From assembly GCA_025361185.1 (NCBI GenBank), contig JANYAR010000156.1, forward strand, positions 1 through 51,171: a stretch of 51,171 nucleotides of DNA, in the 5' to 3' direction. How positions within the stretch are numbered: the first letter of the stretch is position 1; each line of letters begins with the position of its first letter. Below are positions 31,772 through 40,700 of this stretch, one piece after another. Below the pieces are notes generated by a model. It was not told the origin of the DNA. It searched no databases and saw only the letters and a program-made list of their open reading frames with translations. This DNA comes from Alphaproteobacteria bacterium. Lineage in GTDB: Bacteria; Pseudomonadota; Alphaproteobacteria; Micropepsales; Micropepsaceae. A program made the translations under genes and the position numbers.

Positions 31772-32554
31772 TTAAGCGGTCGTCTTCGCCAGCCAGCTGA
31801 GTTCGCTTGCCAGGCGCACATTCTCGCCGATGACCAGAATGGACAGGGCCGGAGCATTTTCCGCCGCAGCCGGCAGACCGGCCAGGGTGGTGACGATCAC
31901 CTGCTGGTCCGCACGCGCGGCATTGGCGACGATCGCGGCGGGCTCGTCCGGGCTGCGGCCGGCCGCCAGCAGCGCCTGGGTGATCTCGCCGGCGAACTTG
32001 CGCGCCATATAGAGCACCAGGGTGGGCGCGCCCCGCGATACCGCCGCCCAGTCCAACTGGGTCAATTTGCCGTCTATGCCATGGCCGGTGATGAAGGTGA
32101 CGGCGTGATTGGTGTCGCGATGGGTGACGGGAATCCCGGCATAGGCCAGCCCGCCGATGCCCGCCGTAATCCCGGGCACAATGCGGAACGGCACGCCCGC
32201 GGCGGCCAGCGCCTGGGCTTCCTCGCCGCCGCGCCCGAACACGAAGGGGTCGCCGCCCTTCAGCCGCAGCACGCGGTTATTGTCCCGCGCCAGTTTGACC
32301 AGCAGGTCGGAAATCTCGTCCTGCTTGCAGCTCCTCACGCCGGCGCGTTTGCCGGCATAGATTTTCTCAGCCCCAGACAGCGCCAGAAGCGTCTCGTCCA
32401 CCAGCGCGTCATAGAGAATATAGTCGGCCTGAGACAGGGCCTGCAGGCCCAGCGCGGTGATCAGCCCAGGATCGCCTGGGCCAGCGCCCACCAGCCATAC
32501 CCAACCTTTTTCCAGCGCCGGCAGGTTCAGCTTTGCCGCAAAATCAATGTCCAT
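31772..32554 (-). CDS. cobA: Uroporphyrinogen-III C-methyltransferase
   Basis: Adds two methyl groups from SAM to uroporphyrinogen III, giving precorrin-2 for siroheme and cobalamin synthesis. The 260-residue protein has the SUMT signatures VWLVGAGPGDPGLITALGLQAL (about 18-39), YDALV, GKRAG, the VLRLKGGDPFVFGRGGEEAQAL block, and PGITAGIGGLAYAGIPVTHRD. It is the single-domain form without the CysG oxidase/chelatase half. No nitrite or sulfite reductase gene adjoins it, so the pathway it serves is undefined here. It is divergent from the phosphomannomutase gene with a 130-bp spacer. Confidence 0.92.
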   Translation of the reverse strand: MDIDFAAKLNLPALEKGWVWLVGAGPGDPGLITALGLQALSQADYILYDALVDETLLALSGAEKIYAGKRAGVRSCKQDEISDLLVKLARDNNRVLRLKGGDPFVFGRGGEEAQALAAAGVPFRIVPGITAGIGGLAYAGIPVTHRDTNHAVTFITGHGIDGKLTQLDWAAVSRGAPTLVLYMARKFAGEITQALLAAGRSPDEPAAIVANAARADQQVIVTTLAGLPAAAENAPALSILVIGENVRLASELSWLAKTTA

Positions 32555-32684
32555 CGATCGACTATACCATGCGGTTTTGAATGAAAAACAGCGCGGCCTC
32601 GCGCCGTGAAGCCGCTAGCCGCGGGCCATTGAGATACCGCGCGGCGCCCGCTAAAAGCATCCCGCATTCCAGCAGGCGGTTAGC

Positions 32685-34181
32685 ATGGTCAAGCCCCGTT
32701 CCGATCTTCTTCCCAATACCGCCGATTACGAAAATCTGCCGCTGGTCACCGCCAACGGTTTTCGCGAATATGACGCGCGCTGGCTGTTCGGCAAGGAAAT
32801 CAACCTGCTGGGCATTCAGGCGCTGGGGCTTGGCCTGGGCACCTATCTGCACGACATCGGCGTGCAGCCCAAAGTCGTCACCGGCCATGACTTCCGCTCC
32901 TATTCGCTGTCGATCAAGCAGGCGCTGACCATCGGGCTGATGTGTGCGGGCTGCGAAGTGCATGACATCGGCTTGGCGCTGTCGCCGGTGGCCTATTTCG
33001 CCCAGTTCGCGCTGGACTGTCCGGCGGTGGCGATGGTCACCGCCAGCCACAACGAGAATGGCTGGACCGGGGTGAAGATGGGCGCCCAGCGGCCGCTGAC
33101 CTTTGGGCCTGACGAGATCAACGCCATCAAGAAGATCGTGCTGGAAGGTTTGAGCAAGGAACGCAGCGGCGGCGCCTATGTCGCCGTGCCCGATATGCGC
33201 GAAACCTATCTTCAGGCGGTGACCAAGGGCCACAAACTGTCACGGCCCATCAAGGTGATCGCGGCGTGCGGCAACGGCACCGCCGGCGCCTTCGCGCCCG
33301 AAGCGCTGCGCCGGATCGGCGCCGAGGTGATCGGCATGGACGATGTGCTGGATTTCACCTTCCCCAAATACAATCCCAATCCCGAAGACATGGAAATGCT
33401 GCATGCCATGAGCCAGGCGGTGAAGGAACGGGGCGCCGATATCTGCCTGGGCTTTGACGGCGACGGCGACCGCGCCGGCGTGGTGGACGATACGGGGCGC
33501 GAAATCTTCGCCGACAAGATCGGGGTAATGCTGGCGCGCGATCTTTCGGCCACGCACAAGAATCCGCAATTCGTGGTCGATGTGAAATCCACCGGCCTCT
33601 ACCTCACCGATCCGGTGCTGAAGGAGCGGGGGGTCAAGACCGATTACTGGAAGACCGGTCACTCCTATATCAAGCGCCGCACCGCCGAGTTGAAAGCGCT
33701 GGCGGGCTTTGAGAAATCCGGCCACTTCTTCTTCAATCCGCCCATCGGCCTGGGCTATGACGACGGCATTGTTGCCGGCATTGCCGTGCTGGAGATGCTG
33801 GACCGTGCCGGGGGCAAGAAATTGTCGGCGCTGTATGACGCCCTGCCCAAGACCTGGGGCTCGCCCACCATGGCGCCCTTCTGTCCCGACGATAAAAAAT
33901 ATGCCGTGGTCGAGGCGATGGTGAAAGAATATTCGGGGCTGAAGGACAGGGGCGAAAGTTTGCTGGGCCAGAAGATCGCCTCGGTCGTCACCGTCAATGG
34001 CGTGCGCGTCACCCTGGAAGACGGCACCTGGGGCCTGGTGCGCGCCTCCTCCAACAAGCCATCGCTGGTGGTGGTGGTGGAAAGCCCGGCATCGGAAGCC
34101 AATATGCGGGCCATATTCAAGGACATCGATACGCGCCTGTCCAAACATCCCGAAGTGGGCGCGTACGACCAGAAGATTTAG
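32685..34181 (+). CDS. Phosphomannomutase/phosphoglucomutase (AlgC/ManB-like)
   Basis: A 498-residue alpha-D-phosphohexomutase, interconverting mannose-6-P/mannose-1-P or glucose-6-P/glucose-1-P for exopolysaccharide and LPS sugars. The phosphoserine loop is TASHNENGWTGVKMG, the metal loop DGDGDRAGVVDDTG, the sugar-binding loop GFEKSGHFF, and the C-terminal VVVESPASEANMRAIF. Domain order and length match AlgC-type enzymes. The ATG at 32685 follows AGGCGG. A second phosphoglucomutase of the distinct PGM type is encoded at 46244-47872, so the two functions are probably separated in the cell. Confidence 0.88.
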   Translation: MVKPRSDLLPNTADYENLPLVTANGFREYDARWLFGKEINLLGIQALGLGLGTYLHDIGVQPKVVTGHDFRSYSLSIKQALTIGLMCAGCEVHDIGLALSPVAYFAQFALDCPAVAMVTASHNENGWTGVKMGAQRPLTFGPDEINAIKKIVLEGLSKERSGGAYVAVPDMRETYLQAVTKGHKLSRPIKVIAACGNGTAGAFAPEALRRIGAEVIGMDDVLDFTFPKYNPNPEDMEMLHAMSQAVKERGADICLGFDGDGDRAGVVDDTGREIFADKIGVMLARDLSATHKNPQFVVDVKSTGLYLTDPVLKERGVKTDYWKTGHSYIKRRTAELKALAGFEKSGHFFFNPPIGLGYDDGIVAGIAVLEMLDRAGGKKLSALYDALPKTWGSPTMAPFCPDDKKYAVVEAMVKEYSGLKDRGESLLGQKIASVVTVNGVRVTLEDGTWGLVRASSNKPSLVVVVESPASEANMRAIFKDIDTRLSKHPEVGAYDQKI

Positions 34182-34235
34182 CCTTGTCTTGACGCCATCC
34201 CCGGGCAACGATCCCTCAAAACAAGGGAGGGCCGC

Positions 34236-35204
34236 ATGGACCGGCGGGAAATGTTGGGGCTTGGCCTTGCGGGCGCGCTGGTGTCCGGCAAGGCGTGGGG
34301 CGAGACCGAAACCGGCTACCTGCCGGGCGATTCCCAGGAATTCATAACCCTGTGGCCGGGCACCCCGCCCGGCGGCGAAGGCATCAAGCTTGACCTGAAA
34401 GTCACCGATACGGTGCAGCCGGACGGTTTTCATGTCCGCGCCATCAGCCAGATTCAGACGCCGGGCTTTTTCGTTTATCGCCCGGTGCGGCCCAGCGGGC
34501 TGGGACTGCTGGTCATTCCGGGCGGCGGCTATGCCTCGGAAGGCGGCGACCGCGGCGGGCGCGAGATCGCAAAGCATTTTGCTTCACTGGGCATCACCTG
34601 TTTCGTGCTGCGCTACCGGCTGCCGGGTGAAGGCTGGAAGAATCGCGAGATCGTGCCCTTGCAGGACGCGCAGCGCGCCATGCGCCTGATCCGCACCGGC
34701 GAGTATGGCATCGACCCGGGACGGGTAGGGGTCATCGGCTTTTCTGCGGGCGGCCATTTGTCCGCGACCCTGGCGCTGCGGCACGGCATGGCGACCTATA
34801 CGCCGTTCAGCCCCGCCGACAGGGTGGATGCAAAACCCACCATCGCGGCACATATGTATCCCGTCATCACCATGGGCGATGGCGCGCATCTGGGCTCGCG
34901 CGACAAGCTGCTGGGCGAGGCGCCGTCAGCCGACGCTGTCGCCACCTGGTCGCTGGAGCGGCATGTGGCGGCGGACACGGTGCCATCCTTCATCTGTCTC
35001 GCCGCCGATGACGATGTGGTGCCGCCTTTGCCCAACGGCATCGCCATGTTCCGCGCGCTGCAGGCGGCCAAGATCGCGTCCGAACTTCAAATTTTTGAAG
35101 CGGGGGGCCACGGTTTCAGCTTGCACTGGGCGCAAGGCAAACCCTGCGGCGCTTGGCCGGGACTGTTTCTGGCATGGGCCGCCACGCATGGATTCAAGGC
35201 TTGA
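34236..35204 (+). CDS. Exported alpha/beta hydrolase, acetylxylan-esterase-like, copy 1 (322 aa)
   Basis: A BD-FAE/acetyl-esterase type hydrolase. The N-terminus is a twin-arginine-like signal (MDRREMLGLGLAGALVSGKAWG). The oxyanion-loop segment VIPGGGY is at about 93-99, nucleophile Ser170 is in GFSAGGHL, the acid lies in AADDDVVPPLPNG and the histidine in GGHGFS. The start follows GGGAGGG. It is the first of two similar tandem genes, about 100 bp apart, and the shared blocks (LWPGxPPGGEG, FVLRYRLPGEGWxNR, LQDAQRAMRL) show a local duplication. The substrate is probably an acylated plant polysaccharide or sugar, by family only. Confidence 0.86.
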   Translation: MDRREMLGLGLAGALVSGKAWGETETGYLPGDSQEFITLWPGTPPGGEGIKLDLKVTDTVQPDGFHVRAISQIQTPGFFVYRPVRPSGLGLLVIPGGGYASEGGDRGGREIAKHFASLGITCFVLRYRLPGEGWKNREIVPLQDAQRAMRLIRTGEYGIDPGRVGVIGFSAGGHLSATLALRHGMATYTPFSPADRVDAKPTIAAHMYPVITMGDGAHLGSRDKLLGEAPSADAVATWSLERHVAADTVPSFICLAADDDVVPPLPNGIAMFRALQAAKIASELQIFEAGGHGFSLHWAQGKPCGAWPGLFLAWAATHGFKA

Positions 35205-35208
35205 TGAG

Positions 35209-35235
35209 GCCTTTCAGCAGCGCCTTGTGAAAGGC
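35209..35235. other. Hairpin between the tandem hydrolase genes
   Basis: GCCTTTC (35209-35215) pairs with GAAAGGC (35229-35235) around a 13-nt loop, 5 bp after the first hydrolase stop and about 70 bp before the second start. There is no T-run, so it may protect the upstream mRNA or attenuate rather than terminate. Confidence 0.35.
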
Positions 35236-35305
35236 AGCTGGACAATACGCCTTGCCCGCAAAAGGAAAAGAATGTGATCCTCACCCCAACAAAAGGGAGC
35301 AAAAA

Positions 35306-36325
35306 ATGAGCCAGGGGATGGATCGCCGAGCCGCAATTGCATCGGGTCTAATTGGCCTCACCGCCGCGGCCGCTTTTTCAAAATCGGCATGGGCCGATAC
35401 GGTGGTGGCGGGCGATGGCGTGTTGCCCAGCGATCCCAAGGATGTCATCACCCTGTGGCCCGGCATGCCGCCCGGCGGCGAAGGCCTGCGCCTGCCGCCT
35501 ATCCGGGTCAGCAATCACGAGCCGCCCTATGTGACGCCCAGCGACCGCGCCGTCGATCAAGTGGGCATTCCGGTGATGAATGTGCTGCGTCCTGACCGCC
35601 CCGACGGTTCCGCATTGATCATTGCGCCGGGCGGCGGCTATAGCCGCGAGATGCTGGATTTCGAAGGCATGGATGTGGCGCGCCGTTTCAACGGCGCGGG
35701 TGTCACCTGCTTTGTGCTGCGTTATCGCCTGCCGGGTGAAGGCTGGGCCAACCGCAGCGATGTGCCGCTGCAGGATGCCCAGCGCGCCATGCGGCTGGTG
35801 CGCGCCAACGCCGCCAAATATGGCCTTGATCCGGTGCGCATCGGCTTCATGGGATTTTCGGCCGGCGGCCATCTGGCCGCCTCCATCGCCACCCGCTACG
35901 ACGCCAAGGTCTATGCGCCGCTGGACGCCGTCGACCGGGAAGATGCACGGCCTTCCTTTTCGGTGCCGATGTATCCGGTGATCACCTTGGGCGAAGGCGC
36001 GCATGTGGGATCGCGCGACAAATTGCTGGGCCCCGACGCCTCACAGGACAAGATCGCCGCTTATTCCTGCGAGCGCCACATCCTGGCGGACATGCCGCCC
36101 AGCTTCATCGCACTGGCCGCCGACGACAATGTGGTGCCGGCCTTGCCCAACGGGGTCGCCTATTACCTCGCCTTGCAGGAATCAAAGGTCGCATCCGAGC
36201 TGCATGTGTTCGAGGCGGGCGGTCATGGCTTTGGTATCGCGCGCACCGCGGGCAAGCCAACGGCGGCCTGGCCCGAGATGCTGCTGCATTGGGGCGCCAG
36301 CCACGGATTCTTCAAAGGCGCTTAA
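35306..36325 (+). CDS. Exported alpha/beta hydrolase, acetylxylan-esterase-like, copy 2 (339 aa)
   Basis: Paralogue of the preceding gene. The ATG at 35306 follows AGGGAG and begins MSQGMDRRAAIASGLIGLTAAAAFSKSAWA, a twin-arginine-like signal. The nucleophile is in GFSAGGHL, with IIAPGGGY before it, AADDNVVPALPNG and the histidine in GGHGFG. The second copy carries extra residues after the LWPGMPPGGEG block (RVSNHEPPYVTPSDRAVDQ), consistent with a changed substrate pocket. Its stop overlaps the convergent dusA stop by 4 bp. Confidence 0.86.
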   Translation: MSQGMDRRAAIASGLIGLTAAAAFSKSAWADTVVAGDGVLPSDPKDVITLWPGMPPGGEGLRLPPIRVSNHEPPYVTPSDRAVDQVGIPVMNVLRPDRPDGSALIIAPGGGYSREMLDFEGMDVARRFNGAGVTCFVLRYRLPGEGWANRSDVPLQDAQRAMRLVRANAAKYGLDPVRIGFMGFSAGGHLAASIATRYDAKVYAPLDAVDREDARPSFSVPMYPVITLGEGAHVGSRDKLLGPDASQDKIAAYSCERHILADMPPSFIALAADDNVVPALPNGVAYYLALQESKVASELHVFEAGGHGFGIARTAGKPTAAWPEMLLHWGASHGFFKGA

Positions 36326-37299
36326 GCGGCTTCGCGCTGGCGCACAAAGCTGAGGGCTTCGCGCAGCACGGCGATACCGGCGCCGTCGCGCGGTGCGTTT
36401 TCGCTGAGATGGCGGCGGAACAGGCGCGCGCCCGGACGGCCATTGTAAAGTCCCAGCATGGGCTTGATCAGGGAATGCAGTCGTGCGCCGCTTTTGAGCC
36501 GGCGTTCGACATAGTCGCAATATTGCTCCACGGCCGCGTCCAGATCGCGCGGGCTGCCGCCGAAGAAGCGCGCATCCACATCCGCCAGCAGCACGGGATT
36601 TTGATAGGCGGCACGGCCCAGCATCACGCCATCGACATGGCTGAGATGGCCTTCGGCCTGATCCAGCGTCTCGATGCCGCCATTGACCAGGATGGTGAGG
36701 CCGGGACGCTCGCGCTTGACGCGATAGACCAGTTCATAATCCAGCGGCGGCACGTCGCGGTTTTCCTTGGGGCTCAGGCCCTCCAGCCAGGCCTTGCGGG
36801 CATGCACCACAAACACGTCCACGCCCGCCTGGGTGCAGGCATCGATCAGCGCGCGCAGGCTTTGTTCCGGATCCTGGTCGTCCACGCCGATGCGGCATTT
36901 GACGGTGACGGGAATCGGAACAGCAGCGCGCATCGCCGCCACGCACGCGGCCACCACGTGGGGCTCGCGCATCAGACAGGCGCCGAAGCGGCCCGACTGC
37001 ACCCGGTCCGACGGGCAGCCGACATTGAGGTTGACTTCGTCATAGCCGAAATCGGCGGCGATTTTCGCGGCCTCAGCCAATTTCGCCGGATCGGAGCCAC
37101 CCAACTGCAGCGCCAGCGGATGTTCGAACGCCTCATAACCCAACAGCCGTATCCGGTCGCCGTGCAATATCGCGTCCGCCGTCACCATCTCGGTATAGAG
37201 CAGCGCGTTTCGGGTCAGGCAACGATGCAGCACCCGGCAGGGACTGTCGGTCCAGTCCATCATGGGCGCTACAGCGAATTTGTGACTCAAGGCACTCAT
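36322..37299 (-). CDS. dusA: tRNA-dihydrouridine(20/20a) synthase
   Basis: FMN-dependent enzyme that reduces uridine 20/20a in tRNA D-loops with NADPH. The DusA family pattern is clear: KFAVAPMMDWTDSPCRVLHR at the N-terminus, HPLALQLGGSDPAKL, NLNVGCPSDRVQSGRFGACLM (the catalytic Cys is in the last part), VTVKCRIGVDD, VHARKAWLEGLSPKENRDVPPLDY and VNGGIETLDQA. Starting at 37299 it has 325 residues, the normal length; an in-frame extension to 37350 has no support. No Shine-Dalgarno is seen, so the gene may be leaderless or weakly translated. Confidence 0.93.
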   Translation of the reverse strand: MSALSHKFAVAPMMDWTDSPCRVLHRCLTRNALLYTEMVTADAILHGDRIRLLGYEAFEHPLALQLGGSDPAKLAEAAKIAADFGYDEVNLNVGCPSDRVQSGRFGACLMREPHVVAACVAAMRAAVPIPVTVKCRIGVDDQDPEQSLRALIDACTQAGVDVFVVHARKAWLEGLSPKENRDVPPLDYELVYRVKRERPGLTILVNGGIETLDQAEGHLSHVDGVMLGRAAYQNPVLLADVDARFFGGSPRDLDAAVEQYCDYVERRLKSGARLHSLIKPMLGLYNGRPGARLFRRHLSENAPRDGAGIAVLREALSFVRQREAA

Positions 37300-37739
37300 T
37301 TGATTTGAATATTGACCCCACCAACCTGCTACCGCGAAATTCCGCGCCAATCTACGAAAAAGCTCGGTTTTCTATCTATTTTGACGCCAGGCACTGGGAA
37401 GATATTGCTACAGACTACCTGATCGCGCGCGATATCGGTACACCGCCGTGCCCTTAACCTTGGAAGCCAGAATTGCCGTTGTGTGACCGCTGTTTGTCGT
37501 CATGAATTTCTCCAAATGGGGTGCACCGTCCCGACGCCGACATAGCGCCGGGGTCCCATTCTGGCGGGGCTGCCGCGACAGATTGTCGAAGCTCCCGTAA
37601 AGGCGGCATTGAGCCGGGCTGGATTTGCAAGGGACGCAGGAACTTAAGTCGGTGTCGGACGTTAACGCAGCGTGGGTACCTCAACGTCTTAGTAACATGA
37701 CACATTTTTGACCTTACCCCGGGGCTTGGCCAGCATAAC
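37300..37739. other. Non-coding region upstream of ndvB
   Basis: 440 bp between divergent dusA and ndvB with no convincing gene. A self-complementary ATCGCGCGCGAT occurs at 37422-37433. A GGAAC-N16-CGTT promoter lies at 37639-37663 (own entry). GC content is lower than in the flanking genes, and no sequence repeated elsewhere in the window was noticed. Confidence 0.45.
37639..37663 (+). promoter_or_regulatory. EcfG-type (general stress sigma factor) promoter of the ndvB-pgm operon
   Basis: GGAAC at 37639-37643 and CGTT at 37660-37663, separated by 16 bp, match exactly the -35 and -10 elements reported for EcfG/RpoE2 promoters of alphaproteobacteria (GGAAC-N16/17-CGTT). A transcript would start near 37670 and leave a leader of about 70 nt before the ndvB GTG at 37740. 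Confidence 0.72.
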
Positions 37740-40700
37740 GTGCCATACAGTAGTCCGGTCTTTAGCCCGTCGGAGGCGACGTTGCATATTGTACTGGGCC
37801 GACACAACGAACCGCCTATTCGATCCGAACTGTTCAGTGCAGAACGATTGGAACTGCATGCGCGCAGCCTGGCCGATGCACAGGTAGTCGGCAAGTCCAG
37901 GTCGGCGCGAAAGTCCTTAAGACGTCGCCTCGCTGAAAATTCCCGCAGATTGATCGAAAATTTCAGAACACTTGCGAAGGCGGCAAAATCGGGGAACCAG
38001 ATCACTTCGGCTGGCGAGTGGTTTCTCGACAATTTTCACATCGTTGAGGAGCAGATCCGCGAGGTCCAGAAAGACCTGCCCGCGGACTATTATAACGAGC
38101 TTCCCAAACTCACCCTGGGACCACTTGCCGGTTATCCCAGGGTTTACGGGATCGCCTGGGCACTCATCGCACACACGGACGGTGCTTTTGACATCGACCG
38201 GCTTGAACGGTTCGTTCGCGCCTATCAGGACATCGAACCCCTTAAGATCGGCGAGCTTTGGGCTGTGGCGATCACGCTGCGCTTAACCCTTGTCGAAAAT
38301 CTGAGACGCCTGATTGACATTGTCGTAGCCAGACTCGCGGAGACTGAGCGCGCGGAGACGATTGCCAAATACATTCTGACGCGGCAGGCCGACGGAAAAC
38401 AGCGGACATCCGCGTTCGTTACTGGGGCGTTGGACAAAATATCGGCAACCCTAATAACGCGACTGGAGCAGCGTCTTCGCAATCAAAACGAAGCAGCCGA
38501 TGCAGTCCTGCAACAGATCGAGGTTGAGCTTCGCAGTGTTGGAACGGGTAGTGACGTTATCATTCAAGAAGAATACCAGCTGCAAGGCGCGGACGATATT
38601 TCCGTTCGCAATGTCATCAATGCCATGCGCCTTGTATCGAATATCGATTGGGCAGATTTTGTCGAAAGTGTCAGCTTTCTGGACCGAGCCCTGCGAGAAC
38701 ATCCCGGATTCGGAAGGATGGATTTCCCTACGCGAGATCGCTACCGGCGCGCTGTCGAAAAGCTGGCGCGGCGGGCCCCTCTGGACGAGATCGCGGTGGC
38801 ATCGGCAGCCGTGGCGCACGCACGTTCCGCTGCCACGATCATCCCTGGTGAAAGCGATCCGGGGCACTATCTAATCGGTGACGCCAGGCGGGATTTCGAA
38901 AAGCGCATAGGCTATTTGCCTTCATTCTCGCAGAAGTTCTGGCAGGCGGCTGCGGCGACCGGGCTGTTTGGCTACCTCAGTTTCATTATACTGATTACGG
39001 TTGGTTTCGTCGCGATCGCGCTGGCCGGCGTCGATCGCGCCTTGCTTTTGCCGCTGGGCTTACTTGCGATCCTGCCAGCGTCCGACTTGGCGATCGCAAC
39101 CGTCAACCGTTCTGTCACAAACCGTTTGGGACCCAAATGTCTCCCGGCGATGGGGCTGAAGGATGGCGTACCAGACACGTATAAGACACTCTTGGTTGTA
39201 CCGGTTCTGCTCACGGACGAAGAGGCCATCGCCGAGCAGATTGCGCGGCTCGAGGTGCATTATCTTTCGAACGCCGATGCGGGACTTACGTTTGTTCTGC
39301 TTTCCGATTGGATCGACAGCGACACCGAGACAGCGCCGCCCGATCAGACGCTGCTTGAAGGCGCTCGCGCGGGCATAGCGGATTTGAATGGACGCTACGC
39401 CGGCAGCGGGTCGCCTCTCTTCGTCCTGCTGCATCGCAAGCGCCTGTGGAACTCCGCGCAAGGCACGTGGATGGGATGGGAGCGCAAGCGCGGAAAGCTG
39501 CACGAACTGAACCGTCTGCTACGGGGCGCGAAAGACACCAGCTTTCTGGATATCGATACTGCCGGCTCGCCGATACCTGAGAATGTTCGCTATATCATTA
39601 CCGTGGACGCGGATACCAGGCTTCCGAGGGGCGCTGCCAAGCGCTTGATTGGCAAGATGGCCCATCCCTTGAACCTGCCCTATTTCGACCCGGCAAAGGG
39701 CAGGGTCACGCATGGACACGGAATTTTGCAGCCACGTGTCACGCCTTCACTGCCGATCGGGACGGAGAGTTCACTGTTCCAGTGGGCATTTTCCGGACCC
39801 AATGGCCTCGATCCTTATGCCTTCGCCGTTTCCGACGTCTATCAGGACCTTTTTGACGAAGGCTCTTTTGTCGGCAAGGGAATCTATGACATCGACACAT
39901 TTGAGCGGGCGCTGAAACAGCGGATACCGGAAAATGCCGTCCTGAGCCACGATCTGCTTGAGGGCATATTTGCACGCGCGGCCTTAGCGTCCGACGTTGA
40001 GCTCGTAGAAGAATTTCCGTCACGCTACGATGTCGAACTGGCCCGGCAGCACCGGTGGGTTCGGGGGGATTGGCAGCTTCTGCCGTGGATATTCTGCGCG
40101 GGTCCGCGTGGCGCGCCCCGCTGCGCCATCCCCCCGCTCGGGCGTTGGAAAATGCTGGATAACCTCCGGCGTTCTCTGTCGAGCCCGGCGCTGCTCCTGG
40201 CGCTTCTGGTGGGCTGGCAACTGCCGTTCGTCGCATCACTGTGGTGGACTGCTGCGCTGACGTTGACCCTTGCGCTTCCGCCAGCCCTGCCAATCCTTGC
40301 TGCGCTTATTCCCCGGCAACGCGGATATTCGCTGCGGGGCCACGCCCGCAATCTTTTGCGCGATGCCACGCTTGCAGCGACCCAAGTGCTGTTCAACTTC
40401 GCATTCCTGGCTCGCATCTCCTATCTATCGTTAGATGCGATCCTGCGCACGGCCTTTCGGCTGTTCATCAGCAGGCGAAATCTTCTGCAGTGGATTGCAT
40501 TCGCGCAAAGCGCCTATAGCAGGCGGGGCACTTGGCGAACCCTCAGCTTCCAGCTCGCGGGCAGCAGCGCTTTCACATTGGTTGTGGCGACGCTCATCGT
40601 CATTAACGCCCCCGCCGATCTGAAGATTGCGTGGCCATTTCTGGCCTTGTGGCTTCTGTCGCCCGTTATCGCACGCTGGGCAAGTGCCGCGCCGCGTGTC

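Noticed and set aside
37454..38032. A 192-residue open frame on the minus strand before and inside the ndvB start
   Set aside because: It overlaps the first 290 bp of ndvB, crosses the EcfG promoter and has no recognisable domain or ribosome site.
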